64,000 bases of DNA from an uncultured Eubacteriales bacterium (lineage in GTDB: Bacteria; Bacillota; Clostridia; Oscillospirales; Oscillospiraceae), in contig CASFNR010000001.1 in assembly GCA_949296115.1 (NCBI GenBank), positions 1-64,000 on the forward strand, written 5' to 3'. This document shows, one piece after another, positions 42,368 through 50,162 of this stretch (positions are counted from its first letter, which is position 1; each line of letters starts with the position of its first letter). The notes beneath the pieces were generated by a model. The model saw only the letters and a program-made list of their open reading frames with translations, did not search any database and was not told the DNA's origin. Both the position numbers and the translations under genes were made by a program.

Positions 42368-43363
42368 TTATTCCACTTCCAGCGGGATTGTCACATCGCA
42401 TATAATCAATGCTTCCATGGAATCAAGAGGGATGGGCGTCGGGAACATGGCGCCGTAGTTTGCATCTGCGGTATCTTCGCTTTCCTTGGCGCTGGCATTG
42501 AAATTCCAATTTTCCAAAGGAATCTGACTTCCATCTTTCAGCACCAGGTAGACGGATTCACAGAAAGCTTGTACGAGGATGGATTCATTGGCCGAATAAT
42601 CTTTCCATAGATTGGGAGAAGTCAGATCCAAGTGAATCCCAATAGGGGAGACGTACCCTTTTTTCAGAATATAGGAATTTCCTTCACGATCTGTCACCTC
42701 CATGGGGCGGAAGTGAATTTTCTGGGTGGTGTCCCGATAACGCAGAGTGAAAGAAAGACTCCATTCTCCTTCCAGAACCATTCTTTTCTCCTGCTCAGTC
42801 CCCAAATCCTGAACCAGGTCGCCAAATTCAACAGTTACTTTTCGATTGAAAAACAATGGGTAAAGCCAAGATGACCAACCGCCCCCTGTGTATTCTTCGA
42901 TGATATGAATGGTTTTTCCATCCTCACTTCTCTGATAGCTGAGAGAACCGCCGCCGTTGCCGAAAGGATGATACATTTGCCAATCAGAAAACCGCAGACC
43001 CTCAGGGACGACTCCACCATCCTGCCGGGTCAATGCGTATACAATCGCAACATGGTAGCGATCACCGATGACGGCTTCTGCCTTCAACTGATATGCGCCT
43101 ATTTCCACGGAAGCGTTGACGGGAACACCAATGCTGTCTACCAATTCCGTCTGCGCATAGCCGAAGAGGGGAGCCAGCAGATTGCTGACATATCCATTGT
43201 CATATTCCGCATGGACAGGCAGCGCCAGAAGCGCCAAAACCAGACATGCCGCAAGAAAACGGATCCAACGCCGCTGGGACCGCTTTCCTGCAGGTTGCTC
43301 TGCATCCAGCACCCAATCATCCCGAACATCTCCAATGGCATCATAGAGCAATTCTTCGTTCAT
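42368..43363 (-). CDS. Short membrane anti-sigma-like protein (pair 4, DUF4179-like)
   Basis: A 331-aa protein: cytoplasmic N-terminus (LLYDAIGDVRDDWVLDAE), one membrane helix (about residues 34-52) and an ectodomain resembling the DUF4179/DUF5643-type domains of Firmicutes anti-sigma proteins. It lacks the DxDGDG loops of pairs 2 and 3. It overlaps the sigma gene by ATGA. Confidence 0.7.
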   Translation of the reverse strand: MNEELLYDAIGDVRDDWVLDAEQPAGKRSQRRWIRFLAACLVLALLALPVHAEYDNGYVSNLLAPLFGYAQTELVDSIGVPVNASVEIGAYQLKAEAVIGDRYHVAIVYALTRQDGGVVPEGLRFSDWQMYHPFGNGGGSLSYQRSEDGKTIHIIEEYTGGGWSSWLYPLFFNRKVTVEFGDLVQDLGTEQEKRMVLEGEWSLSFTLRYRDTTQKIHFRPMEVTDREGNSYILKKGYVSPIGIHLDLTSPNLWKDYSANESILVQAFCESVYLVLKDGSQIPLENWNFNASAKESEDTADANYGAMFPTPIPLDSMEALIICDVTIPLEVE

Positions 43364-43920
43364 AGTCCGTATCCCTCCTTTTCCAGGTGTCTGCGCAGCT
43401 TCTTTCGTGTGCGGTGGAGCATGGATTCTACCTTACTTTTGGAAAAATGAAACTGGTCGCAAATCTCCCGGATGGACATGGCATGCCAATACCGGCGCAG
43501 AAACACCCGGCGTTCCTCCTGGGGCAGGGCAGACAGGAACTGGTTGAGGATACCGACCAATTCCTGATACTCCAGCTGTGTTTCTGTACTGTGTTCACCT
43601 GGAATACATTCCGCCAGCTCTTCCAGAGAGAGGGCGACTTGACCGCCTCCACGTTTCTGTGCATCCCGGCTGCGGAGCCGTTTCAGGCTGATTCTTCGCG
43701 TGAGCTTTCCAAGGTATGCAGATAGCATTGCCGGTTTGTTGGGAGGAATGCTGTCCCAGGCTGCCTGATAGGTGTCGTTAACACATTCTTCAGCATCCAG
43801 TGCATCCTCCAGAATTCGCATGGCAATAGAGCGGCAGTAGTTTCCGTAGTTCTTTTCACATAGGACAATGGCGGATTCCTCCCGGTTCCAGAATCGTGTT
43901 ACAATTTCTGAATCCTCCAC
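43360..43920 (-). CDS. ECF-type RNA polymerase sigma factor (pair 4)
   Basis: A 186-aa sigma factor most like that of pair 2: DAEECVNDTYQAAWDSIPPNKP in region 2, RSRDAQKRGGGQVALSLEELAEC in the linker and RRYWHAMSIREICDQFHFSK in region 4. Start GTG behind GAGGAGGTGA. Confidence 0.9.
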   Translation of the reverse strand: MEDSEIVTRFWNREESAIVLCEKNYGNYCRSIAMRILEDALDAEECVNDTYQAAWDSIPPNKPAMLSAYLGKLTRRISLKRLRSRDAQKRGGGQVALSLEELAECIPGEHSTETQLEYQELVGILNQFLSALPQEERRVFLRRYWHAMSIREICDQFHFSKSKVESMLHRTRKKLRRHLEKEGYGL

Positions 43921-44104
43921 ATACTCACCTCCTCTTTTATTTCCCTTTATTATTCTACTACCTTAAAATCAACGCTGCTTGCAAAAAGATTAGAAAAATC
44001 ATGATATTACTTCCAGAGCATATAGCATTTGGAAATAAGGGTCAATTTCTTGTCACGCTTTTCTGGTTGGTTTTCTCACATTGGGTGTTGCGTGAAAAAA
44101 CTGG

Positions 44105-44133
44105 TTGTCAATTAATATAACAGATGTTATAAT
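44105..44133 (+). promoter_or_regulatory. Promoter of the TetR-oxidoreductase operon
   Basis: TTGTCA (44105-44110), 17-base spacer, TATAAT (44128-44133). Confidence 0.8.
44116..44131. promoter_or_regulatory. Palindromic operator TATAACA-GA-TGTTATA
   Basis: A perfect 7-bp inverted repeat with 2-bp centre, placed in the spacer and over the -10 of the promoter. This is where a self-repressing TetR protein would block transcription; the next gene encodes one. Confidence 0.75.
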
Positions 44134-44178
44134 AGAGGCAACCCATATTATTCGAATAGAATGGATAGGCGGAAGTCT

Positions 44179-44769
44179 ATGGCATCTGAAAAGAGAATCA
44201 CCAGAGAAAACATTCTGCAAGCCGCAACCCAAACGATCCAGAGTGGGGGGCCAGAGGCACTCACCGTTCGGCACATCGCCAAAACCCTGGGCTGCTCAAC
44301 CCAGCCGCTGTATTATGAATTTGAGAATATTCAGGACCTGAAAGATGCATTATATGACTATATTCGGGAACATTTTCTGAAATTTCATAGCGACAGCTAT
44401 AAGGCCTTCGGACAGAGCTTCCTGTCCTTTGCCATGAGGGAAAAGGAATTATTCCGTTTCCTGTATCTGCAGCGGCGGCAGCCAAGTCAAGATCTGCTGG
44501 ATGATCTGAATTGGGAAATGCTGATCTCCCTGCTGGCAAAAAATCTGGAAATGCCCATGGAAACAGCCAGGGAAATGCACCGGCAAATGCAGTTCCGCTG
44601 CTATGGACTGGGCGTTATGCTGGCAATCGGCTACCAGAGCATGACACAGGAACAGATTGACCAGGAACTGACGGATTTTTTTCGCATCATTCTGCGCCAT
44701 TATAAGGGAATTACCAGCGAAGAGGAGCTGGAATACTGGCTGCAGAGCTCACGAAATCTCATTTATTAA
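44179..44769 (+). CDS. TetR/AcrR family regulator
   Basis: About 196 aa. The HTH runs ALTVRHIAKTLGCSTQPLYYEF, with a helical effector domain (TetR_C WHG-like) after it. ATG 44179 follows GGCGGAAG; the in-frame ATG at 44161 lacks a ribosome site. It is the first gene of an apparent operon with two oxidoreductases and probably represses its own promoter through the 44116 palindrome. Confidence 0.88.
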   Translation: MASEKRITRENILQAATQTIQSGGPEALTVRHIAKTLGCSTQPLYYEFENIQDLKDALYDYIREHFLKFHSDSYKAFGQSFLSFAMREKELFRFLYLQRRQPSQDLLDDLNWEMLISLLAKNLEMPMETAREMHRQMQFRCYGLGVMLAIGYQSMTQEQIDQELTDFFRIILRHYKGITSEEELEYWLQSSRNLIY

Positions 44770-44787
44770 GCCGCTTAGGAGGTTACC

Positions 44788-46338
44788 ATGGAAAACAAAG
44801 GTACAAGACAATACGACGTGGTTGTCATTGGTGCCGGAAACGGTGGATTGACAGCCGCAATCCGTGTGCTTCAGGGAGGCTATTCTTGCCTGCTCCTGGA
44901 AAAGCACAATCTGCCCGGTGGATTTGCTACCAGCTTCAAACGGGGACGGTTTGAGTTTGAAGCCAGCCTGCACGAGCTGAATGACTTCGGCTCCCCGGAG
45001 GCACCAGGGGACATCCGCACACTGTTCCGGGAATTGGGCGTGGAGGAGAAAGTGGACTGGATTCGCATACCGGAAGCTTACCATCTGATCACCACGGACA
45101 AGAAGTATGACTGCGAAATGCCCTTTGGGGCAGAAGCGTTCATCGACAAAATGGAGCAGTATGTCCCCGGCTCCCGAAAATCCATGACTGCATTTTTTGA
45201 ACTGTGCGAGGAAGTGCGGGATGCACAGGCATACTCGACCTCGGTCAACGGAAACACGGATTCTTCCTATATGAAGTCCCATTTTCCCAACTTCGTAAAA
45301 GCCGGCAGCTACAGTGTCAATGATGTCCTGGATTCGCTGAAGATGCCCCAGGCTGCCCGGGATATTCTGAATGCCTACTGGTGCTATCTGGGCGTGGATT
45401 GTGACCGGCTCAGCTTTCTGCACTACGGCTCCATGGTCATCCGCTACATCACCCGGGATGCCTGGATGCCCAAAATGCGTTCCCACGAAATCAGTCTGGC
45501 GTTGGAAAGCCGGATTCGGGAACTGGGCGGCGATGTTTGGTACCATTCTGAGGCAAGTAAAATTCACACCGATGCAGCAGGGAAGATCACCGGTGTGGAA
45601 CTGAAGGACGGCACTGTTGTGGCAACCCATCATGTGATTGCCAACTGCTCGCCGCATCTGGTTTTCGGGAAAATGCTGCCCGCTTCCGCTGTCAGCGAGC
45701 AGGTCGTCCGGGCAACCAATGCCCGGGAGTTCTCCGGACGGGGTTTTACCATGTTCCTGGGACTGAACAAGTCCGCTGAAGAGCTTGGCATTAAGAGCCA
45801 CAACTACTTCATCTATGACACCGCTGACTCTGCCAAGCAGTTTGACATGATGCGGAAGGTGGATACCAACCACGTCCAGGCCACTGTGTGCCTGAACAAT
45901 GCGTTTCCGGAATGCTCTCCCCGAGGAACCTGCATGATGTACTTTACCACCATGTTCATGTCCGATGACTGGGGAAATGTAACCGAGACAGACTATTTCA
46001 GAGCGAAAGATCGGGTTGCGGCGGATATGATCCGGGTTTTCGAGCGGGAGACCGGCTGCAATCTGCACGACCACATTGAAGAAATCAGCGTTGCCAGTCC
46101 CACAACTTATGCCCGCTACTGTGGACATCCGGAAGGCAGCATTTACGGTTACCTCACGGCGGATTGGGACAGCCTGATGCCCCGTCTGATGATGATGAAA
46201 GAGGATGCCAGGCTCTTCCCGGGCCTGCGGTTTGTGGGAGGCTACGCCATGCGTTCCAGCGGATATTCCAGCGCCTACGTCTCCGGCGACATTTCCGGGC
46301 GGCAGACGGTTGGCGACCTGAAAGCGGAGGTGAAGTGA
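44788..46338 (+). CDS. FAD-dependent oxidoreductase, phytoene desaturase/retinol saturase-like
   Basis: A 516-aa protein with an N-terminal dinucleotide fold (VVVIGAGNGGLTAAIRVLQGG) and a FAD-binding C-terminus (RFVGGYAMRSSGYSSAYVSGDI). It belongs to the CrtI/retinol-saturase-like family (NAD(P)/FAD-dependent oxidoreductases of gut Clostridia). No carotenoid synthesis genes are nearby, so the substrate is not a safe carotenoid inference. AGGAGG precedes ATG. It is followed after 1 nt by a ferredoxin-type reductase. Confidence 0.85.
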   Translation: MENKGTRQYDVVVIGAGNGGLTAAIRVLQGGYSCLLLEKHNLPGGFATSFKRGRFEFEASLHELNDFGSPEAPGDIRTLFRELGVEEKVDWIRIPEAYHLITTDKKYDCEMPFGAEAFIDKMEQYVPGSRKSMTAFFELCEEVRDAQAYSTSVNGNTDSSYMKSHFPNFVKAGSYSVNDVLDSLKMPQAARDILNAYWCYLGVDCDRLSFLHYGSMVIRYITRDAWMPKMRSHEISLALESRIRELGGDVWYHSEASKIHTDAAGKITGVELKDGTVVATHHVIANCSPHLVFGKMLPASAVSEQVVRATNAREFSGRGFTMFLGLNKSAEELGIKSHNYFIYDTADSAKQFDMMRKVDTNHVQATVCLNNAFPECSPRGTCMMYFTTMFMSDDWGNVTETDYFRAKDRVAADMIRVFERETGCNLHDHIEEISVASPTTYARYCGHPEGSIYGYLTADWDSLMPRLMMMKEDARLFPGLRFVGGYAMRSSGYSSAYVSGDISGRQTVGDLKAEVK

Positions 46339-46339
46339 T

Positions 46340-47500
46340 ATGAAATTCAAAAGACAGATCTTTGGATTTATGGATATGCTCCGGTTCAAGAAGATTGTAC
46401 CCAAGCGGCGGGAAGCACTGGCAAACGGCGCCAATACGCCCATTCCCCAGGAGTACCGGACAAATGTTCTGGCAAAGAAACTCCACCCTGGCTCTATGGA
46501 AGTGGAATTGACCGCCATCCGGGATTTGACGGATCGGATGAAGGAATTGACCTTCCGCCGGGTGGATGATGTGGCTTTCCCGTTCTTCCGTGCCGGACAG
46601 TATGTTTCCATCCGGACAAAGGTCGGCGATAGCCTGGTCAGCCGTCCCTATTCCATTTCCTCCAGCCCCCGGGAAGCACTGGAAAATAAGCTGACCCTGG
46701 GCGTGGAGGATGCGGGATTCTTTTCTCACTACCTGAACACACAGGCAAAGGTAGGGGACCGGTTTACCATGACGGAGCCCAGCGGAGAATTTCACTATGA
46801 AGCCCTCCGGGATGCAAAGCAGATTGTCTGTATCGCTGGCGGCTCTGGCATCACCCCGTTCCTGTCCATGGCAAAAAGCATGGTAGAGCAGGATGAGTCC
46901 TATGACATGGTTCTCTTCTACGGTGCCAGAGACGAAGCGCACATCGCCTATAAGACAGAGCTGGATGCCCTTGGGCAGAAAGGACTGAAGGTTGTCTACG
47001 TCCTCAGCGATGAAGAAAAATCTGGCTATGCCCACGGCTTTATTTCGGCAGATTTGATGACGAAATATGTAGATTTGAAGCAAGTGACCTTCTTCCTCTG
47101 CGGTCCTGCGGCAATGTACGCTTTCCTGGAGAAGGAATTACAGCCTCTGAATTTGCCCGTAAAGGCTGTCCGCAAGGATGCCACCTGCTGTCTGGATTTG
47201 CCTTTGGAGAATCCCAGGACGTTCCGGCTGACGGTTCGGATTCGGGACCAGGTCCACACCATTGATGCCAAGGAGAACGAAACCCTGCTGACAGCAATGG
47301 AGCGGGCCGGAATTCCCGCTCCTAACAAATGCCGGGCCGGTGGCTGCGGTTACTGTCACAGCAAATGGATTTCCGGAGATTATCAGGTGGCCGAGAAACG
47401 GGATGGCCGCCGGGAAGCGGACCGGAAGTTCGGATTTATTCATCCCTGCGTCGCCTATCCCATGGGGGATATGGAGATCGACGTCCCGCCTGCGGAGTAA
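46340..47500 (+). CDS. FAD/NAD(P)-binding reductase with C-terminal 2Fe-2S ferredoxin
   Basis: A 386-aa electron-transfer protein: FAD-binding beta-barrel (SRPYSISSSPREA), NAD(P) domain (CIAGGSGITPFLSMAK) and a C-terminal plant-type ferredoxin with CRAGGCGYC and a final Cys in HPCVAYP. The order FAD, NAD, 2Fe-2S is that of CDP-6-deoxy- or benzoate-type reductases. It likely supplies electrons to the adjacent desaturase-like enzyme. Confidence 0.9.
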   Translation: MKFKRQIFGFMDMLRFKKIVPKRREALANGANTPIPQEYRTNVLAKKLHPGSMEVELTAIRDLTDRMKELTFRRVDDVAFPFFRAGQYVSIRTKVGDSLVSRPYSISSSPREALENKLTLGVEDAGFFSHYLNTQAKVGDRFTMTEPSGEFHYEALRDAKQIVCIAGGSGITPFLSMAKSMVEQDESYDMVLFYGARDEAHIAYKTELDALGQKGLKVVYVLSDEEKSGYAHGFISADLMTKYVDLKQVTFFLCGPAAMYAFLEKELQPLNLPVKAVRKDATCCLDLPLENPRTFRLTVRIRDQVHTIDAKENETLLTAMERAGIPAPNKCRAGGCGYCHSKWISGDYQVAEKRDGRREADRKFGFIHPCVAYPMGDMEIDVPPAE

Positions 47501-47529
47501 ACGCACGCTCCTGTGATTGGAAATTGCAG

Positions 47530-47576
47530 CAGAACATCCTGGAATCATGCTCGATTCCAGGATGTTCTGGATTCTT
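47530..47576. terminator. Terminator between the oxidoreductase operon and the ZIP gene
   Basis: A perfect 17-bp stem (CAGAACATCCTGGAATC / GATTCCAGGATGTTCTG), suiting both convergent genes. Confidence 0.9.
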
Positions 47577-47607
47577 GCCCGCTTGTGAAACATGCCTGCC
47601 TTCCGAA

Positions 47608-48411
47608 CTACCCCAGCATCACGTCCAGCAGCATCATAACAGCGAATCCCAGAACGATTCCCATGGTGGCGAAATACGGCTGGTTCTGCTGATTTCTCTG
47701 GCATTCCGGAATCAACTCGTGGACGGCGACCAGGATCATCGCTCCGGCCGCAAAGGACAATGCGTATGGAAGAATCGTTTCTACATAAACCACCAGCAAT
47801 GCCCCTATCACGCCGGCAATCGGTTCTACAAGGCCGGAAGCTTGACCGATCAGAAAGCTTCTCCTTCTTGAAAATCCCTCTCTCCGGAGAGGAACCGAAA
47901 CTGCCGCACCTTCAGGGAAGTTCTGCAAACCGATTCCCACTGCCACGGAAATGGCTCCCATCAGGCTTTCCGCAGTACAGTCGCTACCTTGCAAGGCGCC
48001 AAATGCCACGCCCACTGCCAGGCCCTCCGGGATGTTGTGCAGGGTGATGGAAAGAATCAGCATGACAATGCGGTGCAGGCGCTCATTTGGCTTTCCCTGC
48101 GTGCTGTCAGCTTCTCTCCTCGCAAAGGATACAATTTTATCAGAGGCCCACATAAACAGGGCGCCAAATAAAAAGCCTGCTGTTGCCACCAGATATGCAG
48201 GCAAGCCGGATGCTGCCTCCGCACGTTCGATTGCTGGCTGAAGCAAAGACCAGAAGCTGGCCGCGATCATGACGCCGGAAGCAAATCCAAGCATGATGTT
48301 CAGCCCTTTGGGATCGGGGGATGTAAAAAAGATGACCGTGGCCGCCCCCAGTGCTGTTATGAACCAGGTTCCCAGTGTGGCCACAAGTGCCATTGTCAGA
48401 TAATTACCCAT
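47608..48411 (-). CDS. ZIP family metal transporter
   Basis: A 267-aa transporter with eight helices. HNIPEGLAVGVAFG and GIGLQNFPEGAAVSVPLR are the two metal-binding helix motifs, and a polar loop follows helix III. ZIP proteins move Zn2+ or other divalent metals into the cytoplasm. AGGAGGTGC precedes ATG 48411; a start 32 codons upstream has no site. It is the last gene before the right junction of the element. Confidence 0.9.
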   Translation of the reverse strand: MGNYLTMALVATLGTWFITALGAATVIFFTSPDPKGLNIMLGFASGVMIAASFWSLLQPAIERAEAASGLPAYLVATAGFLFGALFMWASDKIVSFARREADSTQGKPNERLHRIVMLILSITLHNIPEGLAVGVAFGALQGSDCTAESLMGAISVAVGIGLQNFPEGAAVSVPLRREGFSRRRSFLIGQASGLVEPIAGVIGALLVVYVETILPYALSFAAGAMILVAVHELIPECQRNQQNQPYFATMGIVLGFAVMMLLDVMLG

Positions 48412-48645
48412 GTTGCACCTCCTACACCCATTATATTTCCAAGCTCCATTTTGTGACTGTAAAAAAGAGAATGATGCCGGAAATCGTATGCGGATGGAAT
48501 TGTGCATTTGCGGGCATTTGAAGATCCCCGCCGCTGGTATTCCGAGAAAGGCACTGTCGGAACGGGACTATATAACTGCCGCCAGGGAAGGGAAGTGACT
48601 TCGGATTTCATCATCTATTTCCGGAAAAATGGTGCCATTTTGCCC
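48412..48645. other. Right end of the element, no gene recognised
   Basis: 234 bases from the ZIP start to the core at 48646. I see no protein gene with a ribosome site. The last 15 bases carry the arm GGTGCCATTTTG (48631-48642). Confidence 0.6.
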
Positions 48646-48655
48646 CTTCTGTACC
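48631..48655. repeat. attR: element arm plus core CTTCTGTACC
   Basis: The core lies at 48646-48655, with cotJC sequence immediately to its right and the element to its left. GGTGCCATTTTG (48631-48642) mirrors CAATTTGGAACC at 12212-12223. Confidence 0.8.
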
Positions 48656-48838
48656 AATGTCGGTGAGCAGCCCCTTCAGTTCATCAAAAGGCATGGAGTA
48701 CCGCTGCGAAAGGTAACGCAGGGAGGCTCCCAATTCTCCGTCCGGGCCACCGTATTGGGAAATGATGATGGAAGCCAGTTTGGGATTGGGTTTCTCGATT
48801 TTTACCGGGTATTGCAGCTTCTTATCATACACAAACAT
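48646..48838 (-). pseudogene. cotJC: cotJC, 5' part (N-terminal third), split by a 36-kb insertion
   Basis: Starts MFVYDKKLQYPVKIEKP, the typical CotJC beginning, and runs to LLTDIGTE at the core. In the integrated state the frame reads on as GAKWHHFSGNR and stops at 48611, giving a 75-aa stub without most metal ligands. ATG 48838 follows GGAGGCG and lies 3 nt after the cotJA-cotJB stop. Joined to the 3' part at 12200, it gives a complete CotJC of 198 aa. Confidence 0.93.
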
Positions 48839-48841
48839 GGG

Positions 48842-49282
48842 TTACGCCTCCTTGTTCTTGCTGTATTCCCAGGGCCAGGGATCGTCCAGCCAGTCATAGT
48901 TTTCTGAATCTGAGATTTGACCATGATTTGTCGGCCCATGTTTTTTTAAATATTCTTCCTGGCAATGCTGCAGCATTTTCTGGTAGTTGCGGTAAATTTC
49001 CAGTGCTTCCTGGTCATCCCGATGTGTGTCCAAGTAAAGGGCCAGTTCCTGCACTGCAAAGCACAGAGCTTGCAGCTCCGACAAGGGGGTTACAGGCTTT
49101 TCATTCTTATTGACCATCCCCATGAAAGGAAGGTCCAGACCGGGGAATAAGGTTCCCCGTACCAGTCCTTTCCTTGCCTCATATTTGGGCGGATTCTCCA
49201 TTTGAAATGGTACATAGGGGTTTGCCAGGGGCGCCATGGCAGGCAGACGCCCTTCCAAGCCCTCTTTTTTATTTCGATCCAA
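48842..49282 (-). CDS. cotJB: Fused spore coat proteins CotJA and CotJB
   Basis: A 146-aa protein. The first half (ANPYVPFQMENPPKYEARKG ... GTLFPGLDLPF) is CotJA; the second half (PLSELQALCFAVQELALYLD ... DPWPWEYS) is CotJB. In B. subtilis these are separate genes of the SigE-controlled cotJABC operon. AAGGAGG (49290-49296, minus) with 8 nt spacing points to the TTG at 49282 as start; a nearer ATG (49289) is in another frame and lies 1 nt from the site. Confidence 0.88.
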   Translation of the reverse strand: MDRNKKEGLEGRLPAMAPLANPYVPFQMENPPKYEARKGLVRGTLFPGLDLPFMGMVNKNEKPVTPLSELQALCFAVQELALYLDTHRDDQEALEIYRNYQKMLQHCQEEYLKKHGPTNHGQISDSENYDWLDDPWPWEYSKNKEA

Positions 49283-49333
49283 CGTTCATTCCTCCTTAAG
49301 ACTTGAATAAGTTGAGAACCGTCGTTCCGTGTC

Positions 49334-49362
49334 ATCCTATGCGTCATTTTGAGAATGTGTTC
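49334..49362 (-). promoter_or_regulatory. Candidate SigE promoter of the cotJ operon
   Basis: On the minus strand GAACACA, a 14-base spacer and CATAGGAT, fitting the SigE pattern at 4/7 and 6/8 positions. SigE control of cotJ is known in B. subtilis. Confidence 0.4.
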
Positions 49363-49405
49363 AGATAATAGGACGAGCAGCATATCCTTAACAGAGGTGT
49401 TGCCA

Positions 49406-50107
49406 ATGAGAAGAGGAGGAAGATGGGTCTGGTTTTATGCTCTGACCATTGCGTTGGTTCTGCTGGCCGCTGATTGGGGGAGCAAAGCCGTTACAGTTGC
49501 TGCAGAAAATCAGCCGATGCCCCGGAACCACTGTATCATCATTGATCCGGGTCATGGCGGGGAGGATGGAGGGGCAATTTCGTGTACTGGATTGGTGGAA
49601 AGCACATACAATCTGCAAATTTCCCTCCGAGTCAATGATCTGTTCCACTTACTTGGATACCAGACAAAGATGACCCGGACTAAAGATACTTCCATTTATA
49701 CCACAGGGCAGTCGCTCTCGCAAAAAAAGATGTCTGATTTAAAGGAGCGGGTGCGGATCGTGAATGAGACTGACAACGGTTTTCTGGTCAGCATCCACCA
49801 GAATAACTTCTCAGACAGCCAATCCAGCGGCGCCCAAGTTTTCTATGCGGCCACCGAATACAGCAAGGAAGCGGCGGAACAGATGCAAACCGCATTGAAA
49901 GCACAGTTAAATCCCCAGAGCCATCGGTCAATAAAAAAGAGCACAGGGATTTATCTGATGGAACATATCCAGCGCCCCGGAATTCTGATTGAGTGCGGTT
50001 TTCTTTCTAATCCCGCTGAGGAAGCACAGCTTCGGGACCCGGAGTATCAAAAAAAACTTGCCTGCGTGATTGCCTCATCCATCAGTCAATCTCTCTCGAA
50101 CACTTGA
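49406..50107 (+). CDS. cwlD: N-acetylmuramoyl-L-alanine amidase CwlD (sporulation)
   Basis: A 233-aa amidase of family Amidase_3: N-terminal membrane/signal segment, IIDPGHGGEDGGA with the first Zn ligand His, SIHQNNF with the third, and GILIECGFLSNP near the end. CwlD removes stem peptides for muramic-lactam formation in the spore cortex. ATG 49406 follows GAGGTG; a longer in-frame start at 49349 is possible. It is divergent from cotJ. Confidence 0.85.
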   Translation: MRRGGRWVWFYALTIALVLLAADWGSKAVTVAAENQPMPRNHCIIIDPGHGGEDGGAISCTGLVESTYNLQISLRVNDLFHLLGYQTKMTRTKDTSIYTTGQSLSQKKMSDLKERVRIVNETDNGFLVSIHQNNFSDSQSSGAQVFYAATEYSKEAAEQMQTALKAQLNPQSHRSIKKSTGIYLMEHIQRPGILIECGFLSNPAEEAQLRDPEYQKKLACVIASSISQSLSNT

Positions 50108-50162
50108 CCGGATTGCCTGAACCTGTTATAATTGCACCACAAAGATCCGGGAGGATGGCGCA

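Larger units (their letters stand above)
12191..48655. mobile_element. 36.5-kb site-specific intervening element in cotJC
   Basis: The segment is bounded by direct copies of CTTCTGTACC (12191-12200, 48646-48655), which split cotJC in frame. Net insertion length is 36,455 bp. It encodes one recombinase, a large serine recombinase at 19482-21002, and about 27 other genes. No capsid, tail, terminase, relaxase or conjugation genes were recognised. It is comparable in arrangement to skin in sigK. Unlike skin, the recombinase is 7 kb from the nearer end rather than at it. Excision during sporulation is inferred, not shown. Confidence 0.85.

Noticed and set aside
44749..46611. Long open frame on the minus strand opposite the flavoprotein and reductase genes
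   Set aside because: The plus-strand frames carry clear FAD/NAD motifs, ribosome sites and tight spacing; the minus frame is a codon-bias shadow with no recognisable motif.
12191..48655. Prophage
   Set aside because: No capsid, tail, portal, terminase or lysis genes could be read in the segment.
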